This document shows positions 12,731-26,690 of a DNA stretch of 64,000 nucleotides, piece after piece. Positions within the stretch are counted from its first letter, which is position 1, and every line of letters begins with the position of its first letter. The notes under the pieces are model-generated. The model did not search any database. It was not told where the DNA came from and saw only the letters and a list, made by a program, of their open reading frames with translations. The stretch lies in NCBI GenBank assembly GCA_029783825.1, contig JAREIK010002668.1, positions 120,052 through 184,051 on the forward strand. Direction: 5' to 3'. The position numbers and the translations under genes were made by a program. Origin of the DNA: Sapria himalayana (Eukaryota > Streptophyta > Magnoliopsida > Malpighiales > Rafflesiaceae).

Positions 12731-15212
12731 TATTTAAGGGTTTTGGGGTTTAGAAGTTTAATGATTTAAGCGTTTAGGCATTTAGTAGTTTATAGGTTTT
12801 ATATAAACAATAAAATAATAAAAAATTTATTTTTGTGATTTTATCTCATTTTCAAAGATGATAACCTTTAAAAATATTATAATTTTTAAATTATTATTAA
12901 ATGTAAATATTATATTTAGTTATAATAATATTTATAATTATATATCATATAAATTCAATATAAACAATTTTATTGATAAATATTCTAATAATGATCAAAA
13001 AATAAATTAATAATCTATTATTAATAAGATAGATATTAATTAAAATATAATTACAAAACCTAAAATGATTCAGAAGCAAAGCAAAATATATTACTATATA
13101 ATAATTTTTTGTTTTGAAAATTTTTTTTCTTTTAAAAAGTTTATATATAATTTTTTGAAGAAAAATAATTTATATAAATTATTTTTGTCTAGCTCAATTT
13201 ATTTTGTAATTAATATTTATATATAAATAAACAAATAAATAATTAAAATGAATATTTAAAATTATAATGAAAAAAAATGAGATTTATTATTTATTAATTA
13301 GGGATGCTATTTTAATTTAAATTAGATCTGTCTCACTAATAATTTATTTTGTAATTAATATTTTTATAAAAATAAAATGATAAATAATTAAAATAAAAAT
13401 TGAAAATTATATTGAATAAAATTTAAAATGAGATTTATGATTTATTATTACTGTATACCTATTTAATGGATTAAGTATTTAGAGGTTTTTTCATTTAGGA
13501 TTTTAGTGGTTTATGTTTTTAGGCTTTTAGTGGTTTATATCTTTTATTTGATAAAATTAAATATCAAAAAAATTTGTTATAATTTTATCTCATTTTCATA
13601 GCTTATAACCTTTGACAATATAATAATATTTAAAATTTTTTGAAATGTGAATACAATACTTTGTTATAATAATATTAATAATTATATATCATATAAATTC
13701 AATAAACAATTTTATTGATATATATTATAATAATGATAAAAATTAAATTTATAAACTATTGATATTATGATAGATATTAATTAAAAAATAATTACAAAAC
13801 CCAAATTGATTCAAAACTATAGTAAAATATATTTCTGGATAATAATTTTTAATTTTTAAATTTTTACTTCTTTTATAAGCATATATATTTTTTAAATTAT
13901 ATTTTTCGCACTCATAATTTATTTTGTAATAAATATTTCTATAAAAATAAACTAAAAAATAATTAAAATGAATATTTAAAATTATAATAAAAATAATTAA
14001 AAATATATTTATTAATTATTATGTAGTATATAGCGGTTTAATAATTTATGTATTTTAGCATTATGGGGTTTAAAAGTTTACTGATTTAACTGTGTATGCA
14101 TTTAGTGGTTTATAGGTGTCATTTAAAAAAATATCAAAAAATTTATTTTATTAATTTTTTGATATTTTCAAATGTTATAACCTTTGAAAATATTATAATT
14201 TTTAATTTTTTTCAAAAGTGAATACTATATTTAGTTATAATAATCATTATATTTATATAGCATATAAATCCAATATAAATATTTTTATTGATTAATATTC
14301 TAATAATGATCAAAGAATAAATTAATATTCTATGATTAATAAGATTGATATCAATTTAAATATAATTACAAAACCTAAAATGATTCAGAAATAAAGCAAA
14401 ATATATTACTATATAATAATTTTTTGTTTTGAATTTTTTTTCTTTTAAAAAGTTTATCTATATTTCTTTGATGAAAAATAATTATATAAATTATATTTGT
14501 CTAACTCAATCTATTTTGTAATTATTAATTATATAAAAATAAATGAATAAATAATTAAAATGAATATTTTAAATTATAATGAAAAAAACAATACTGAGAT
14601 TTATTATTTATTATTTATGGTATACCGATATAAAATGATTATCTATTTAGGGTTTTCGAGATTTAGGAGTTATTGATTTAAGTATTAAGGCATTGAGTGG
14701 TTTATAGGATTTATTTAAATAATGAAATAACAAAAAAATTATTTTGGTTATTTTTTCACAAATTTCAAAGGTTATAACATTTGAAAATATAATAATTTTA
14801 AAATTTTTTTAAAATGTGAAAAAATATTTAGTAATAATAATCATTATAATTATATATAATATAAACTAATTATAAATAATTTTATTGATATATATGATAT
14901 CAATTATCAAAAATTAATTTATAAACTATTATTAATATGATAGATATAAATTAAAATATAATTACAAAACTAAAATGATTCAAAATCAATGTAAAATTTA
15001 TTACTAAATAATAATTTTTTGTTTTTAAAATTTTACTTCTTTTTATAAGATTATATTTTTTTTATTAAAAGTAAATTATTAATATTATATTTGTCTGACT
15101 AATTATTTATTTTGTAATTAATATTTATATAAAAAATAAACTAATAAATATTTAAAATGAATATTTAAAATTATAATGAATACAAATTAAAATGAGATTT
15201 AATATTTATTAT

Positions 15213-15675
15213 TGCTGTATATGTTATTTATTTTTTGATAATCTATTTATATAACCAAATATTTTTTTCTTTTTTAATATTTTCATGTGAGTGAGGGAAA
15301 GGAAATATTAAGAGGCCGGAGATGCAGTAGGAGCACAATAATGGAGGTCTCACAGACTGGACAGTGGGCTGAAATTGTAGCAGAGCCTGAACCATCTCAT
15401 GATCCAACACACTTCAGTTAAATGAATCGAGAGAAATTTTAATATAAAATGTTTTGTAATTTTATTTTCGAGTGGCTATTTTTGGACCCGTGGAACTATT
15501 CATCATCTCTCTCTCTTCTCTTTGTGTGATTTATCATGACGATTCTGTTTGCTACATACTATAAGACATTTCTCATGGATGGTTGCTGTAAATGAATATA
15601 TATATTGCTTGTTTCCTATTGTTTCTGTGTTTATGTATCTCAATCTCACTACCGTGGATGCATAATTGCCCAAAT
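15213..15675. mobile_element. Solo LTR 1 (copia-like)
   Basis: A 463-bp insertion starting TG, flanked by the perfect 5-bp duplication ATTAT (15,208-15,212 and 15,676-15,680). Removing it and one duplication restores ordinary satellite, as seen uninterrupted near 8,185. It is clearly related to the longer copy at 30,100-30,633: both contain 'cccgtggaactattcatc', a CT-rich tract 'ctctctcttctct', 'atatatattgcttgttt' and 'atctcactaccgtgga' near the end. Its last two bases are AT where copy 2 has CA, a likely later mutation. No internal domain or second LTR is present. Copia-like is inferred from length and end structure only. Confidence 0.8.
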
Positions 15676-18600
15676 ATTATATATGGTATGCCGGTTTAAT
15701 TGATCGATTATTTAGGAGTTTTGTCATTTAGGAGTTTAGCAATTTATGTTTTTAGGCATTTAGTGGTATATAGGTTTTATTTATATAATAAAAATAATTT
15801 TTTTTTTGATTTTTTTTAGATTTTCAAAGGTTATAACCTTTAAAAATAAAATAATTTTTAAAATCTTTTGAAATGTGAATACCATGGATAATTATATTAA
15901 TCTTATTAATTATATATCAGATAAATTCACTATAAATAATTTTAATGATAGATATTATAATAATGATCAAAAATTAAATTAAAAAACAATTATTAATAAT
16001 ATAAATATTAATTAAAATATATTTACATAACACAAAATGATTCAAAATCAAATAAAAATATATTACTAAATAATAATATTTAATTTTATAATTTTTCCAT
16101 ATTTTTATAAGCTTATATTTTTTTATGATTAAAAATAAATTATTTAAATAATATCTGTCTCACTCGAAATTTATTTTGTAATTAATTTTTCTAAAAATTA
16201 AAATATAAATAATTAAAATGAATATTTAAAATTATATTAAATAGAAATAAAAATGAGATTTATTATTTATTAAGTAGTATACAGCTGTTATAAGGTTTAT
16301 GTATTTAGGGGTTTCGGGTTTTATGAGCTACTGATTTAAGTAAGTAAACATTTAGTGGTCTATAGGTTTTATTTAAAAAAGAAATAACAAAAAATTTATT
16401 TTTTGTATTCTTTCTCATTTTTTAAAATTAAAAGCTATGAACATATAATTATTAATAAATTTTTTTCAAAAATGAATACTATATTTATTTATAATAATCA
16501 TAATAATTATATATCATATAAATTCAATATAAACAATTTTATTCAAAGATATTCTAATAATTATCAAAAAATAAATTAAAAATCTATTATGAATAAGACT
16601 GATATTACTTAAAATATAATATCAAAACCTAAAATGATTCAAAAGCAAAGCAAAATATATTACTTAATAAGAATTATTTGATTTTAAATTTTTATTCATT
16701 TTTATAAGCTTATTTATTTTTTGATGAAAAATAATTTTTATAAATTATATTTTAACTCATAATTTATTTTATAATTAATATATATATATAAATAAAAAAC
16801 ATAACAATTAAAATAAATTTTTTAAATTATAATGAAAACAAATAAAATTTAGATTTATTAATTATTATTTAAGGTGTGCCAGTTTAAAGGATTATCAATA
16901 TAGGGGTATTGAAATTTTGTAGTTTTGTGATTTAAGTGTTTAGGAATTTAGTGATTTATAGGTTATATTTAAACAATGAAATAACAAAAAAAATATTTTT
17001 TTTTATTTTTTCACATGTTCAAAGGTTATAATTTTTGAAAATATAAAAATTTTAAAACTTTTTTCAAAAGTGAATACAATATTTAGTTATAATAATTATT
17101 AAATTTATATATCATATATATTCAATATAAACATTTTTATTGATAAATATTCTAATAATGATCAAAAAATAAATTAATAATCTATTATTAATAAGTTAGA
17201 TATCAAATACAATATAATTACAAAACCTAAAATAATTCAGAAACAAAGCAAAATATATTACTATATATTATTATTTTTAATTTTTTTCTTCTTTTATTAA
17301 GTTTATATTTTTTTTTATGGAAAAATCAATCTATATAAATTATATTTGCATAACATAATATTTATTTTGTAATTAATATTTATATAAAAATAAATAAATA
17401 AATAATTAAAATGAATATTTAAAATTATATAGAAAAAAATAAAAATGAGATTTATTATTTATTTTTTAGGATATACATGTTTAAAAAATTTAACTATTTA
17501 GGGTTTTCGAGATTTGGATGTTATTGATTTTAGTATTGAGGCATTTAATGGTTTATAGGTTTTATTCAAATAATGAAATAACAAAAAATTTATTTTTGAT
17601 ATTTTTAAAATTTTCAAAGGTTATAGCATTTGAAAATATAATAATTTTAAAATTCTTTAAAAATGTGAATAGAATATTTAGTAATAATAAATATTATAAC
17701 TATATATAATATAAACTAATGTTAAACAATTTTATTGATAGATATTATATCAATTATCAAAAAATAAATTAATAAATATTTATTAATATGATAAATATAA
17801 ATTAAAATATAATTATAAAACCTAAAATGATTCAAAATCAAAGTAAAATTTATTACTAAATAATAATTTTTTTTGTTTTTGCATCATTTTATAAGCTTAT
17901 ATGTTTTTATGATGAAAAATATATTATTTAAATTATATTTGTATCACTTATAATTTATTTTGTAATTAATATTTCTATAAATTATTAAAATAATATTTAA
18001 GTTTTATGAGTTTAAAGATTTAAGTATTTTGGGGCTTCGGGGTTTAGTCGTTTATATATTTATGTATTTTGGCATTTAATGGTTTATAAGTTTTATTTAA
18101 ACAATGATATAAAAATAAATTTATTTTTGTTATTTTTTCTCATTTTTGAAGGTTATAAACTTTAAAAATATAACAATTTTTAAATTTTTTTTTATATGTG
18201 AATACTATATTTAGTTTTGAGAATCTTAATAATTATATATCATGCAAATTCAATATAAACAATCATATTGAAATATATTATATTAATGATCGAAAAATAA
18301 ATTAATAAACTATTATTAATAAGATGGATATTATTTTAAATAGATTTGCAAAACGTAAATTTATTCAAAATCAAAGTATAATATATTACAAAATAATACT
18401 TTCTTTGATGTTTTGCTTCTTTTTATAAGTTTATATTTTTGTTATTAAAAATAAATTATTTAAATTATATTTGTCTTCCTCATAATTAATTTTTAATTAA
18501 TAATTCTATAAAAATAAACTAATAAATAATTAAAATGAATATTTAAAATTATAATGAATACAAATAAAATAGAGATTTATTATTTATTATTCAGGATATA

Positions 18601-20602
18601 CTAGTTTAATGGTTTAAGTATTTAGGTGTTTTGGGGTTTAGTGATTTAAGTGTTTAGGGCTTTAGTGATTTATAGTTTTTATTTAAAGAATGAAAAAATA
18701 AAAAAATTTAATTTTTTGATTTTTTTTAATTTTTGAAGGTTATATTCTTTGAAATTATAATAATTTTTAAATTTTTTTAAAATGTGAATATTATATTCAG
18801 TGATAATAATCTTAATAATTATATATAATGTAAACTCAATATAAATAATTTTATTAATAGATATTATAATAATGATCAATAAAAAATTAATAAACTATTA
18901 TTAATAAGAATGAGATAAATTAAAATATAATTGCAAAATCTAAAATGATTCAAAATAAAAATAAAATATATTACTAAATAATAAATTTTTGTTTTTAAAA
19001 TTTTGCCTCTTTTTATTAGGATATATATTTTTTTGATGAAAAATAAATTATTTAAATTAGATCTGTCTCAATAATAATTTATTTTGTAATTAATATTTCT
19101 ATGAAATTAAACTGATTAATAATTAAAATAGAAATTTAAAATTATACTGAATAAAAATTAATATGAGATTTATTATTTATTATTAATGTATACCAGTTTA
19201 ATGGTTTAAGTATTTAGAGGTTTTGTCGTTTAGGAGTAGCACTTATATTTTTAGGCTTTTAGTGGTTTATAGGTTTTATTTAAAAAATAAAATAACAAAA
19301 AATATATTTTTATTATTTTTTGATATTTTCAAAGTTTATAACCTTTCAAAATATAATAATTTTTAAATTTTTGTAAAAAGTGAATACAATATTTAGTTAT
19401 AATAATCATTATATTTATATATCATATAAATTCAATATAAACAATTTTATTGATAAATATTCTAATAATGATCAAAATATAAATTAATAATCTATTATTA
19501 ATAAGATAGATATCAATTAAAATATAATTACAAAACCTAAAATGATTCAGAAGAAAAGCAAATTATATTACTATATAATAATTTTTTGTTTAGAAATTTT
19601 TTTTCTTTTAAAAAGTTTATCAATAATTTATTGATGAAAAATAATTTATATATATTATATTTGTCTAGCTCAATTTATTTTGTAATTAATATTTATATAT
19701 AAATAAACAAATAAATATTTAAAATGAATATTTATAATTATAATGAAAAAAAAATGAGATTTATTATTTATTATTTAGGGATACCAGTTTAATTTAAATT
19801 TGATCCGTCTCACTAATAATTTATTTTGTAATTAATATTTCTATAAAATAAATTGATAAATAATTAAAATAAATATTTAAAATTATACTGAATAAAAATT
19901 AAAATGAGATTTATGATTTATTATTATTGTATACCAGTTTAATGATTTAAGTATCTAGAGGTTTTGTCATTAGGAGTTTAGTGATTTATGTTTTTAGGCT
20001 TTTAGTGGTTTATTGGTTTTATTGAAAAAAATAAAATAAAAAAAAAGTTCTATAATTTTTTATCATTTTCATAGGTTATAAGATTTGAAAATATTATTAT
20101 ATTTAAAATTTTTTAAAATTTTAATACAATATTTTGTTATAATAATATTAATAATTATATATCATATAAATTTAATATAAATAATTTTATTAATAAATAA
20201 TATAATAATGATCAAAAATTAAATTCATAAACTATTAATATTAAGATAGGTATTAATTAAAAAATATTTACAAAACCCAAATTGATTCAAAATTAAAGTA
20301 ACTTATATTACTTGATAATAATTTTTAATTTTAAAATTTATACTTCATTTATAAGCGTATATTCTTATTAAATAACTAATATATTATTTAAATTATATTT
20401 GTCCCACTCATAATTTATTTTGTAATAAATATTTCTAAATAAATTCACTAATAAAAAATTAAAATGAATATTTAAAAATATAATAAATAGCAATAAAAAT
20501 TAGATTTATTAATTTTTAAGTAGTATTTAGATATTTAATGATTTATGTATTTCAGCATTATGGGGTTTAGGAGTTTACTAATTTAACTTTATATGCACCC
20601 AG
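15676..20602 (+). repeat. AT-rich satellite array, segment 4 (plus orientation)
   Basis: Monomers continue in plus orientation, with dyads near 15,825, 17,020, 17,615, 18,150, 18,740, 19,330 and 20,070. Short open frames at 17,518-17,709 (plus) and 18,679-18,879 (minus) are AT-biased chance frames within monomers. The segment ends at the left target duplication of hAT copy 1. From about 20,040 to its end it shares private variants with the sequence right of hAT copy 2. Confidence 0.9.
18603..18682 (+). repeat. 8-bp phased block, second clear copy
   Basis: Again ten 8-bp units in one phase, including GGTTTAAG, TATTTAGG, GATTTAAG, TGTTTAGG and GCTTTAGT. It lies in a different monomer subtype from 12,341-12,420, yet keeps the same number of units and the same phase. 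This points to constraint, or to homogenisation of the block as a unit. Confidence 0.8.
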
Positions 20603-20620
20603 TAGGGCTGCTCATGGGAC
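20603..20620 (+). repeat. Left terminal inverted repeat of hAT copy 1
   Basis: TAGGGCTGCTCATGGGAC, matching the reverse complement of the right end at 16 of 18 positions. The TAGGG start fits hAT termini. It directly abuts the altered 8-bp duplication. Confidence 0.85.
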
Positions 20621-20797
20621 TCGGAGATTCTTGACCCGACCCGAAGTCTTGTCCCGAAAGAATCGGGACTGAGAAAATCCATTGACTTTGACTTTTCCCA
20701 TCCCGTTCTGTCACGTATTTTTTTGGGACGGTTCCGGATCATAAGCAATATTCATCCCGAGAACCATCCCGTCCTAAAAAACCAATACTAGAATCAA

Positions 20798-20816
20798 ATA
20801 TATATATATATATATA
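20798..20816. repeat. (TA)n microsatellite in hAT copy 1
   Basis: An alternating TA run in the non-coding 5' part of the element. Copy 2 has a run in the equivalent place at 49,731-49,745, so the microsatellite predates their duplication. The open frame just after it (20,819-21,013) matches no family and is not preserved convincingly in copy 2; I do not call it a gene. Confidence 0.75.
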
Positions 20817-21191
20817 ACATGAAGATGCCACCAATTCCACTACTATCCATCCAATTCCGATGCACCTATTGCTATTCTGACGAGTTCCAGGCTACCTCAC
20901 GCCATTCCAGCCATGTTAAATTAGGTCCAGCCATTGTCCATCGCACATCTCGTTGTCTCCACCATGTCCCAGATGCCACCAGCCTTTTGGTTTGTTTTTC
21001 TGACGAGATTTGAGTGATTAATTATTTTTATTATGTGTCTCCGTCAGTTTTGTTGAGTATTGGTTGTGGTGTTGTGGTTGGGCCGAATGAGTGGGCTTAA
21101 TATGTTACAATCCGTTTTGTAGAGCATGCTTGTTTGAAATATTTATATGTATTAATGCTTAACATATAATATTTATTTAATGGCAATGCAG

Positions 21192-23321
21192 ATGGCACAA
21201 TCTAGTGGTAAATGAAAAATACAATAAATTGAAGATGATCACATCTCAAATAATCAAAGTACTGGTAAATCCAATCATCATCCTTTCAATAACCCTCCAA
21301 TTATCACTGCGGGTTCTTCAATTCCATTTGTAAAAGAAAGTCAAGGTACATCTGAACCTCAAGATCATAAAAAGTATAAGTCTGCTGTTTGGAAAACTTA
21401 TGAGATATTAGTTGATTTAGGGGGAAATGAAACTGGTAGGGCAGCTTGTTTTTGGTGTAGGAAATAATACATGGCAAAAGTGATCAAGGTACTTCGGGTT
21501 TATGGAAATACTTAAGAAAGACTTGTACGAAATTTCCACACAAAAAAGATTTAATAGAAGCTCACAAAGGTAAAGACAAGTCACAATCATTGTTGAGTTT
21601 CACTAAAGGTACTAGTTCAGAGGATAACAAATTAACTTGTTGGCAATTTGATCAACAACTAGTTAGGGAGGCTTTGGTGAAAATGATCATAAAAGATGAA
21701 TTGCCTTTTTGTTTTGTTGAGAGGGATGAGTTTAAGAAGTTTTGTGAAGTTAGTGTGCCCCAATTTAAAATTCCATCTAGGCACCCCACATTGAGGGATT
21801 TCTTTTCTTTGTTTGTGAAGGAATAGAAAAAATTATTTGATATCATATCATCTAATTGTTGTAGAGTTTCATTGACTACCGACACTTGGACTAACATTCA
21901 AAATTTGTTTTATATATGTTTGACTGATCATTTCATTGATTCTCAATGGAATATGCATAAAAGGCTTTTTAACTTTTGTGTAATTAAAATCATTATGGAG
22001 TTAATATTAGAAATGCTATTGAGTTTTGCATTAATGAATGGGGTTTGAGAAAGTTGATGTGCATTACTGTTGACAATGCATCAAATAATGATGTTGCAGT
22101 TGAACAATTGAAAAAAAAGCTTGTGAAGAAAAGTGTTGTATCTTTGAGAGACGAGCATTTTCATATGAGATATTGTGCTCATATCCTAAACTTAATTGTC
22201 AGAGATGGCATTGCAGTAGTTGTGGGTGCTATACAAAAAATTAGAGGTGTGGTGAAATATGTGAGGAGCGGTCCTAAAAATTAGATATGTTTAAGTTATG
22301 TGTTGAAGAAGCAAACTTGAGATATGGATCTTCATTGCAATTAGATTGTCCTACAAGATGGAATTCAACTTATTTGATGCTACAAACTGATATAAAATAT
22401 CAAAAAAGAATTTGATAAGTTGGAGGACAAAGACAAAAGGTTTTTGAAGGAGTTTGGTTCAAACATTCCAAATGAGAGAGACAGAATAAACGCCAAAATT
22501 TTGGATCATTTCTTGAAAACTTTTTATGAGGTAAATTGTAAATTTTCTATCTCATAATATTCTACCTCTAGCATTTATTTTTCTATGATTATTAGAATTT
22601 TGAAAAAAAATTGAGCTTTGTGAAAATAGTAGAGATACAATGGTGTCTGAAATGTGTATTAAAATGAGGCATAAATTCAACAAATATTGGGGTTCTTTCA
22701 GTCAACAAATATTATGCTTTTTGTAGCAGTAGTGTTGGATCCTAGATATAATCTCAAATATCTCAAGGTTAAGTACACTTAGCATTATGGTGAGAATTGG
22801 CTAAAAATTTGGTGAAAAAGGTTATAAATGCTTTAAATGAGATGATGGATGATTATAAAGATTTAAATGAAGATGAATCAAAAGAAGATAATTTCTCTTC
22901 TACTATGTTGAAGAAAACTGATGATTTGTATGATAGTAGTGATACTTCTGTTGAATATTTTTTTGTTGAATTGGAGAAAGAACAAGAAGTTGAAGCTTTG
23001 GAAAAGTTGGATAGGTACTTGGAGGACAAACTTGAAAAAAATAAAATTGATTTTGATCTTCTAAACTGGTGGAAGGTAAATGAAGTTAGGTATCCTCCTT
23101 TGGAAAATGTAGCAAGGGATGTATTTGCTATCCAAGCATCTTATGTGGCCTACGAATCTACATTTAGCACTGGGGGGAGAACTTTAGATAAATTCAGGAG
23201 TTCTTTAACACCTATTACAGCTGAAGTTCTCATATGTCTACAAGATTTGTTGAGAAGCTCAAACAAACCTATTGAAATTGAAGAATTAGTTAAAGACCTT
23301 GATGATAATGAATCAGGGTAG
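21192..23321 (+). pseudogene. hAT transposase remnant (copy 1)
   Basis: A DDE-type (RNase H-fold) hAT transposase that would cut and rejoin the element's ends; it is now dead. In order: a BED-type zinc-finger region near 21,381-21,515 (SAVWKTYEIL, paired Cys in CFWC, then GTSGLWKYL, where a usual His is Tyr). Next comes the start of the catalytic domain at 21,590-21,980, with FDQQLVREALVKMIIKDELP and the conserved Asp in SLTTDTWT. A second conserved Asp lies in ITVDNASNND (about 22,065). A DUF4413-like part follows (MRHKFNKYWGS and VVLDPRYNLKYLK, near 22,665-22,765). The hATC dimerisation domain is at 23,040-23,270 (LLNWWKVNEVRYPPL, ESTFSTGGRTLDKFRSS). A GT-AG intron is plausible at about 22,530-22,594. 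Lesions include in-frame stops near 21,213, 21,471, 21,824 and 22,777 plus frameshifts near 21,480, 22,000, 22,280 and 22,400. Confidence 0.9.
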
Positions 23322-24275
23322 TATACAAATCTTGTAAATTTTAATTTTACTTTTACTTATTTTATTAATTCAATTTAATAAAATAATGGTTGAATTACAA
23401 TTTTCAGAGGGGTCTCAAGATCCAAATATTCATCCAACTATAGTTAGCCAACTAAATTTGGAATGGATGTATTAAATTTTATAAGTTAATATTTTCTTTT
23501 TTTTATTACTCTTTTATCTTAGAATTTTATGTTTACATGATTAACACATATTCATCTCTGGTTGTCTTTCTATAGTGGAGGAAGAAATGGGAGAAGTTGT
23601 AGAAGAGATAATTAATTGGATTTGGATTTTCGTTGCTATTCTAGGACGGACCTTTGAAATGATTATTATCATGGTTGTTATTAGTTGTATTTTTTTTGTT
23701 ATATTAAGCTACCTAATTTTAGTAATTACTTAAGTAGTAATTGATGCTACCAATGTTTGTGGTCATCTTTAGCTATTCCTTAATATTTTAAGTAATTGTT
23801 TAAAAAATATAGTATTGCTATTATGGTTAACGTTCATTCGACTGAACAAAGCAACTTGTGAAAAAACAAATAACCAAATTAACCACACAACTAGGTCCCG
23901 TTCTATTTAACATTTCTAAAATTTTTTTTTGCACATCAAAGCTTTTGACAAGGTAATAGAACTTGTTTGTGGTATTCAGCCTATTTGACAAAACAAAATT
24001 GGCCCAATTTGAGTTTTAAAGATACATAACTAAGGAATGATAAATGGTACAACAAAAGGTTTCGACATGAACTAACTTGGCCGGTTTGAAGAAAATAAAA
24101 TGAAAAAATTGTCCGAACTCCGTACCATCCCGGAACTGTTTTCTTCTTCCCAAAATCCCCAATCTACGTCCCATCCCATCCCAAAATTTTCAAACTATGG
24201 GACGGGTCTGGATCTTCAAAAAAAATCTCTGAACTATGGGAAGGGACTAGAGATTTGTAATCTCCATCCCGTCTC

Positions 24276-24293
24276 ATCCCATGAGCACCCCTA
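24276..24293 (-). repeat. Right terminal inverted repeat of hAT copy 1
   Basis: Read on the minus strand this is TAGGGGTGCTCATGGGAT. It is followed at once by the duplication GCATTTAG, which is also one unit of the satellite's 8-bp block. Confidence 0.85.
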
Positions 24294-26600
24294 GCATTTA
24301 GTGGTTTATAGGTCTTATTTAAAAAATAAAATAACAAAAAATTTAATATAACCTTTGAAACTATAACAATTTTTAAATTTTTTTTAAATGTGAATACTAT
24401 ATTTAGTTATGATAATCTTAATAATTATATATCATGTAAATTCAATATAAACAATTATATTGATAAATATTATAATAATGATCATACAAAAGATTAATAA
24501 ATAATTATTAATAAAATAAATATTGTTTAAAATATATTTACAAAACATAAAATGATTCAAAATCAAAGTTAAATATTTTATTAAATATTAATTTAAAATT
24601 TTTAAATTTTTGTATCCATTTATAGGTTATATATTTTTTGATGAAAAATAAATTATTTAAATTATATTTGCCTAAGTATTAATTTATTTTTAATTTATAT
24701 TTCTATAAAAATAAACTAATAAATAATTAAAATGTATATATAAATTATAATGAATACTAATAAAAATGAGATTTATTAATTATTATTTAGGGTATACCTA
24801 TTTAATGGTTAAAGTTTATTGTGGTTTTGGGGCTAATGAGTTTATTGATTTATATGTTTACACATTTAGGTTTTATTTAATGATTTATAGGTTTTATTTA
24901 ATCAATGAAATAACAAAAAATTTATTTTTATGAATTTTCGTGATTTTCAAAGGTTATAACCTTTGAAAATATAATTATTTTTTAATAATTCTAAAATATT
25001 AATACAATACTTAGTTATAATAATCTTAATAATTATATTTGATGTAAATTCAATATAAAAAATTTTATTAATACATATTATTTTGATGATCAAAAAATAG
25101 ATTAATAAACTATTATTAATAAGATAGATATTAATTAAAATATATTTGCAGAACCCAAAATAATTCAAAATCAAAGTAAATTATATTACTAAATAAAATT
25201 TTAAATTTTTGAAATTTTGTTTATTTTTATAAGCTTTATATTTTTATTATAAAAAATAATTTATTTAAATTATATATGCCTCACTCATTTATATATTTTG
25301 TAATTAATATTTCTATAAAAATAAACTAAAAAATAATTAAAATAAATATTTAAAATTATAATGAATACAAATAAAAATGAAATTTATTATTTATTATTTA
25401 GGTTATATAGGTTTATGGTTTACGTATTTAGGGGGTTTTAGGGTTAAGGAGTCCAGATATTTAAATGATTAGGCATTTATTTGTTTATATGTTTTAATTA
25501 AAAAATAAAAAAATAAAAAAATTATTTGTGTGATTTTTTATCATTTTTGAAGGTACCTTGGAAAATATAATAATTTTTAAATTTTTTTCAAATGTAAATA
25601 TAATATTTTGTTATAATAACTTAATAATTATAAGTCATTTTAATTGAATATAAGTAATTTTTTTGTTCGATATTATAAAAATGATCAAATAATAAATTAA
25701 TAAACTATTATTAATAAGATTGATAGCAATTAAAATATAAATACAAATCTAATAATGATTCAAAATCAAAGTAAAATATATTACTAAATGATATTTTTTG
25801 TTTTTATATTTATACATCTTTTTATAAGCTTATATTTATTTTATGATTAAAAATATATTATTAAAATTATATTTGTCTCTCTCTTTATTTATTTTGTAAT
25901 TAATATTTCTATAAAAATAATTAATAAATAATTAAAATGAATATTTAAAATTATAATGAATACAAATTAAAATGAGATTTATGATTTAATATATGTGGTA
26001 TACCGGTTTAATGGATTGTTAATTTAGTGGTTTTGTCGTTTAGGAGTTTATCAATTTATGTTTTTAGGTATTTATTGGTTTATAGTTTTAATTTATATAA
26101 TAAAAATAAAAATCTTTTTTTATAGATATTTTCCGATTTTCAAAGGTTATAACCTTTGAAAATAAAATATTTTTTATAATTTTTTGAAATGTGAATATTA
26201 TGTATAATTATATTAATCTTACTAATTATATATCATATAAATTCAATATAAATAATTTTAATGATATATATTCTAATAATAATCAAAAATAAAATTAATA
26301 AACTATTATTAATAATATAAATATTAATTAAAATATATTTACATAACACAAAATGATTTAAAATCAATTCAAAATATATTACTAAATAATAAAATTTAAT
26401 TTTTAAATTTTTTCTTCTTTTTATAAGCTTATATTTTATTGATTAAAAATAAATTATTTAAATAGTATTTGTCTCACTCGAAATTTATTTTGTAATTAAT
26501 TTTTCTAAATAATTAAACTATAAATAATTAAAATGAATATTTAAAATTATAATAAATAGAAATAAAAATGAGATTTATTATTTATTAAATATTATATATA
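24294..26600 (+). repeat. AT-rich satellite array, segment 5 (plus orientation)
   Basis: Plus-orientation monomers resume. A recombination junction lies at about 24,345, where the monomer jumps into the right half of a dyad ('ataacctttg') with its left half missing. At 25,549-25,565 the dyad lacks four bases at its axis (GAAGGTACCTTGG). The frame at 24,947-25,174 (minus) is a chance frame. No gene is seen. Confidence 0.9.
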
Positions 26601-26690
26601 TGTTAAAATTTTATAATTTTGTAATTAATATTATTTAAATATTATATAGTAATAAATTATGAGTAATATATTTATCAATAAAAATATTAT
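26585..26690. other. Satellite orientation switch (plus to minus)
   Basis: Plus-orientation sequence ends after 'gagatttattatttatt' at about 26,585. Scrambled AT-rich sequence follows, with 'atattatatagtaataaatt' and a near copy about 50 bp later. Minus-orientation monomers then begin near 26,690. The two sides are not mirror images at the junction, so this is a complex inversion breakpoint. Confidence 0.65.

Larger units (their letters stand above)
11780..15212 (+). repeat. AT-rich satellite array, segment 3 (plus orientation)
   Basis: The same satellite family continues, with dyads near 11,880, 12,470, 12,855, 13,600, 14,170 and 14,765. It ends at the 5-bp target duplication of solo LTR 1. 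A scrambled patch lies at 12,600-12,730. No gene is seen. Confidence 0.9.
20603..24293 (+). mobile_element. hAT transposon copy 1 (Ac-like), defective
   Basis: A 3,691-bp element. Its terminal inverted repeats read TAGGGCTGCTCATGGGAC at the left and, reverse-complemented, TAGGGGTGCTCATGGGAT at the right. It sits between 8-bp duplications: GCATTTAG on the right (24,294-24,301) and the altered GCACCCAG on the left (20,595-20,602, three T-to-C changes). The subterminal regions are much more GC-rich than the satellite and hold inverted motifs such as GACCCGACCCG and TCCCGAAAGAATCGGGA. A (TA)n run lies at 20,798-20,816. The plus-strand transposase remnant has a BED-type N-terminus and a hATC C-terminus. 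A close relative lies inverted at 46,259-49,945. Confidence 0.93.

Noticed and set aside
17518..17709. Small open frames inside the satellite (also 18,679-18,879, 24,947-25,174, 34,007-34,276, 37,305-37,508, 56,024-56,314)
   Set aside because: The proteins are almost entirely I, L, N, Y, K and F, as expected from AT-rich repeat DNA. Equivalent frames are broken in neighbouring monomers, so nothing suggests coding.
20819..21013. 64-residue frame near the start of hAT copy 1
   Set aside because: It follows a (TA)n run in the non-coding 5' part of the element, has no family resemblance, and the equivalent part of copy 2 differs in ways not typical of coding sequence.
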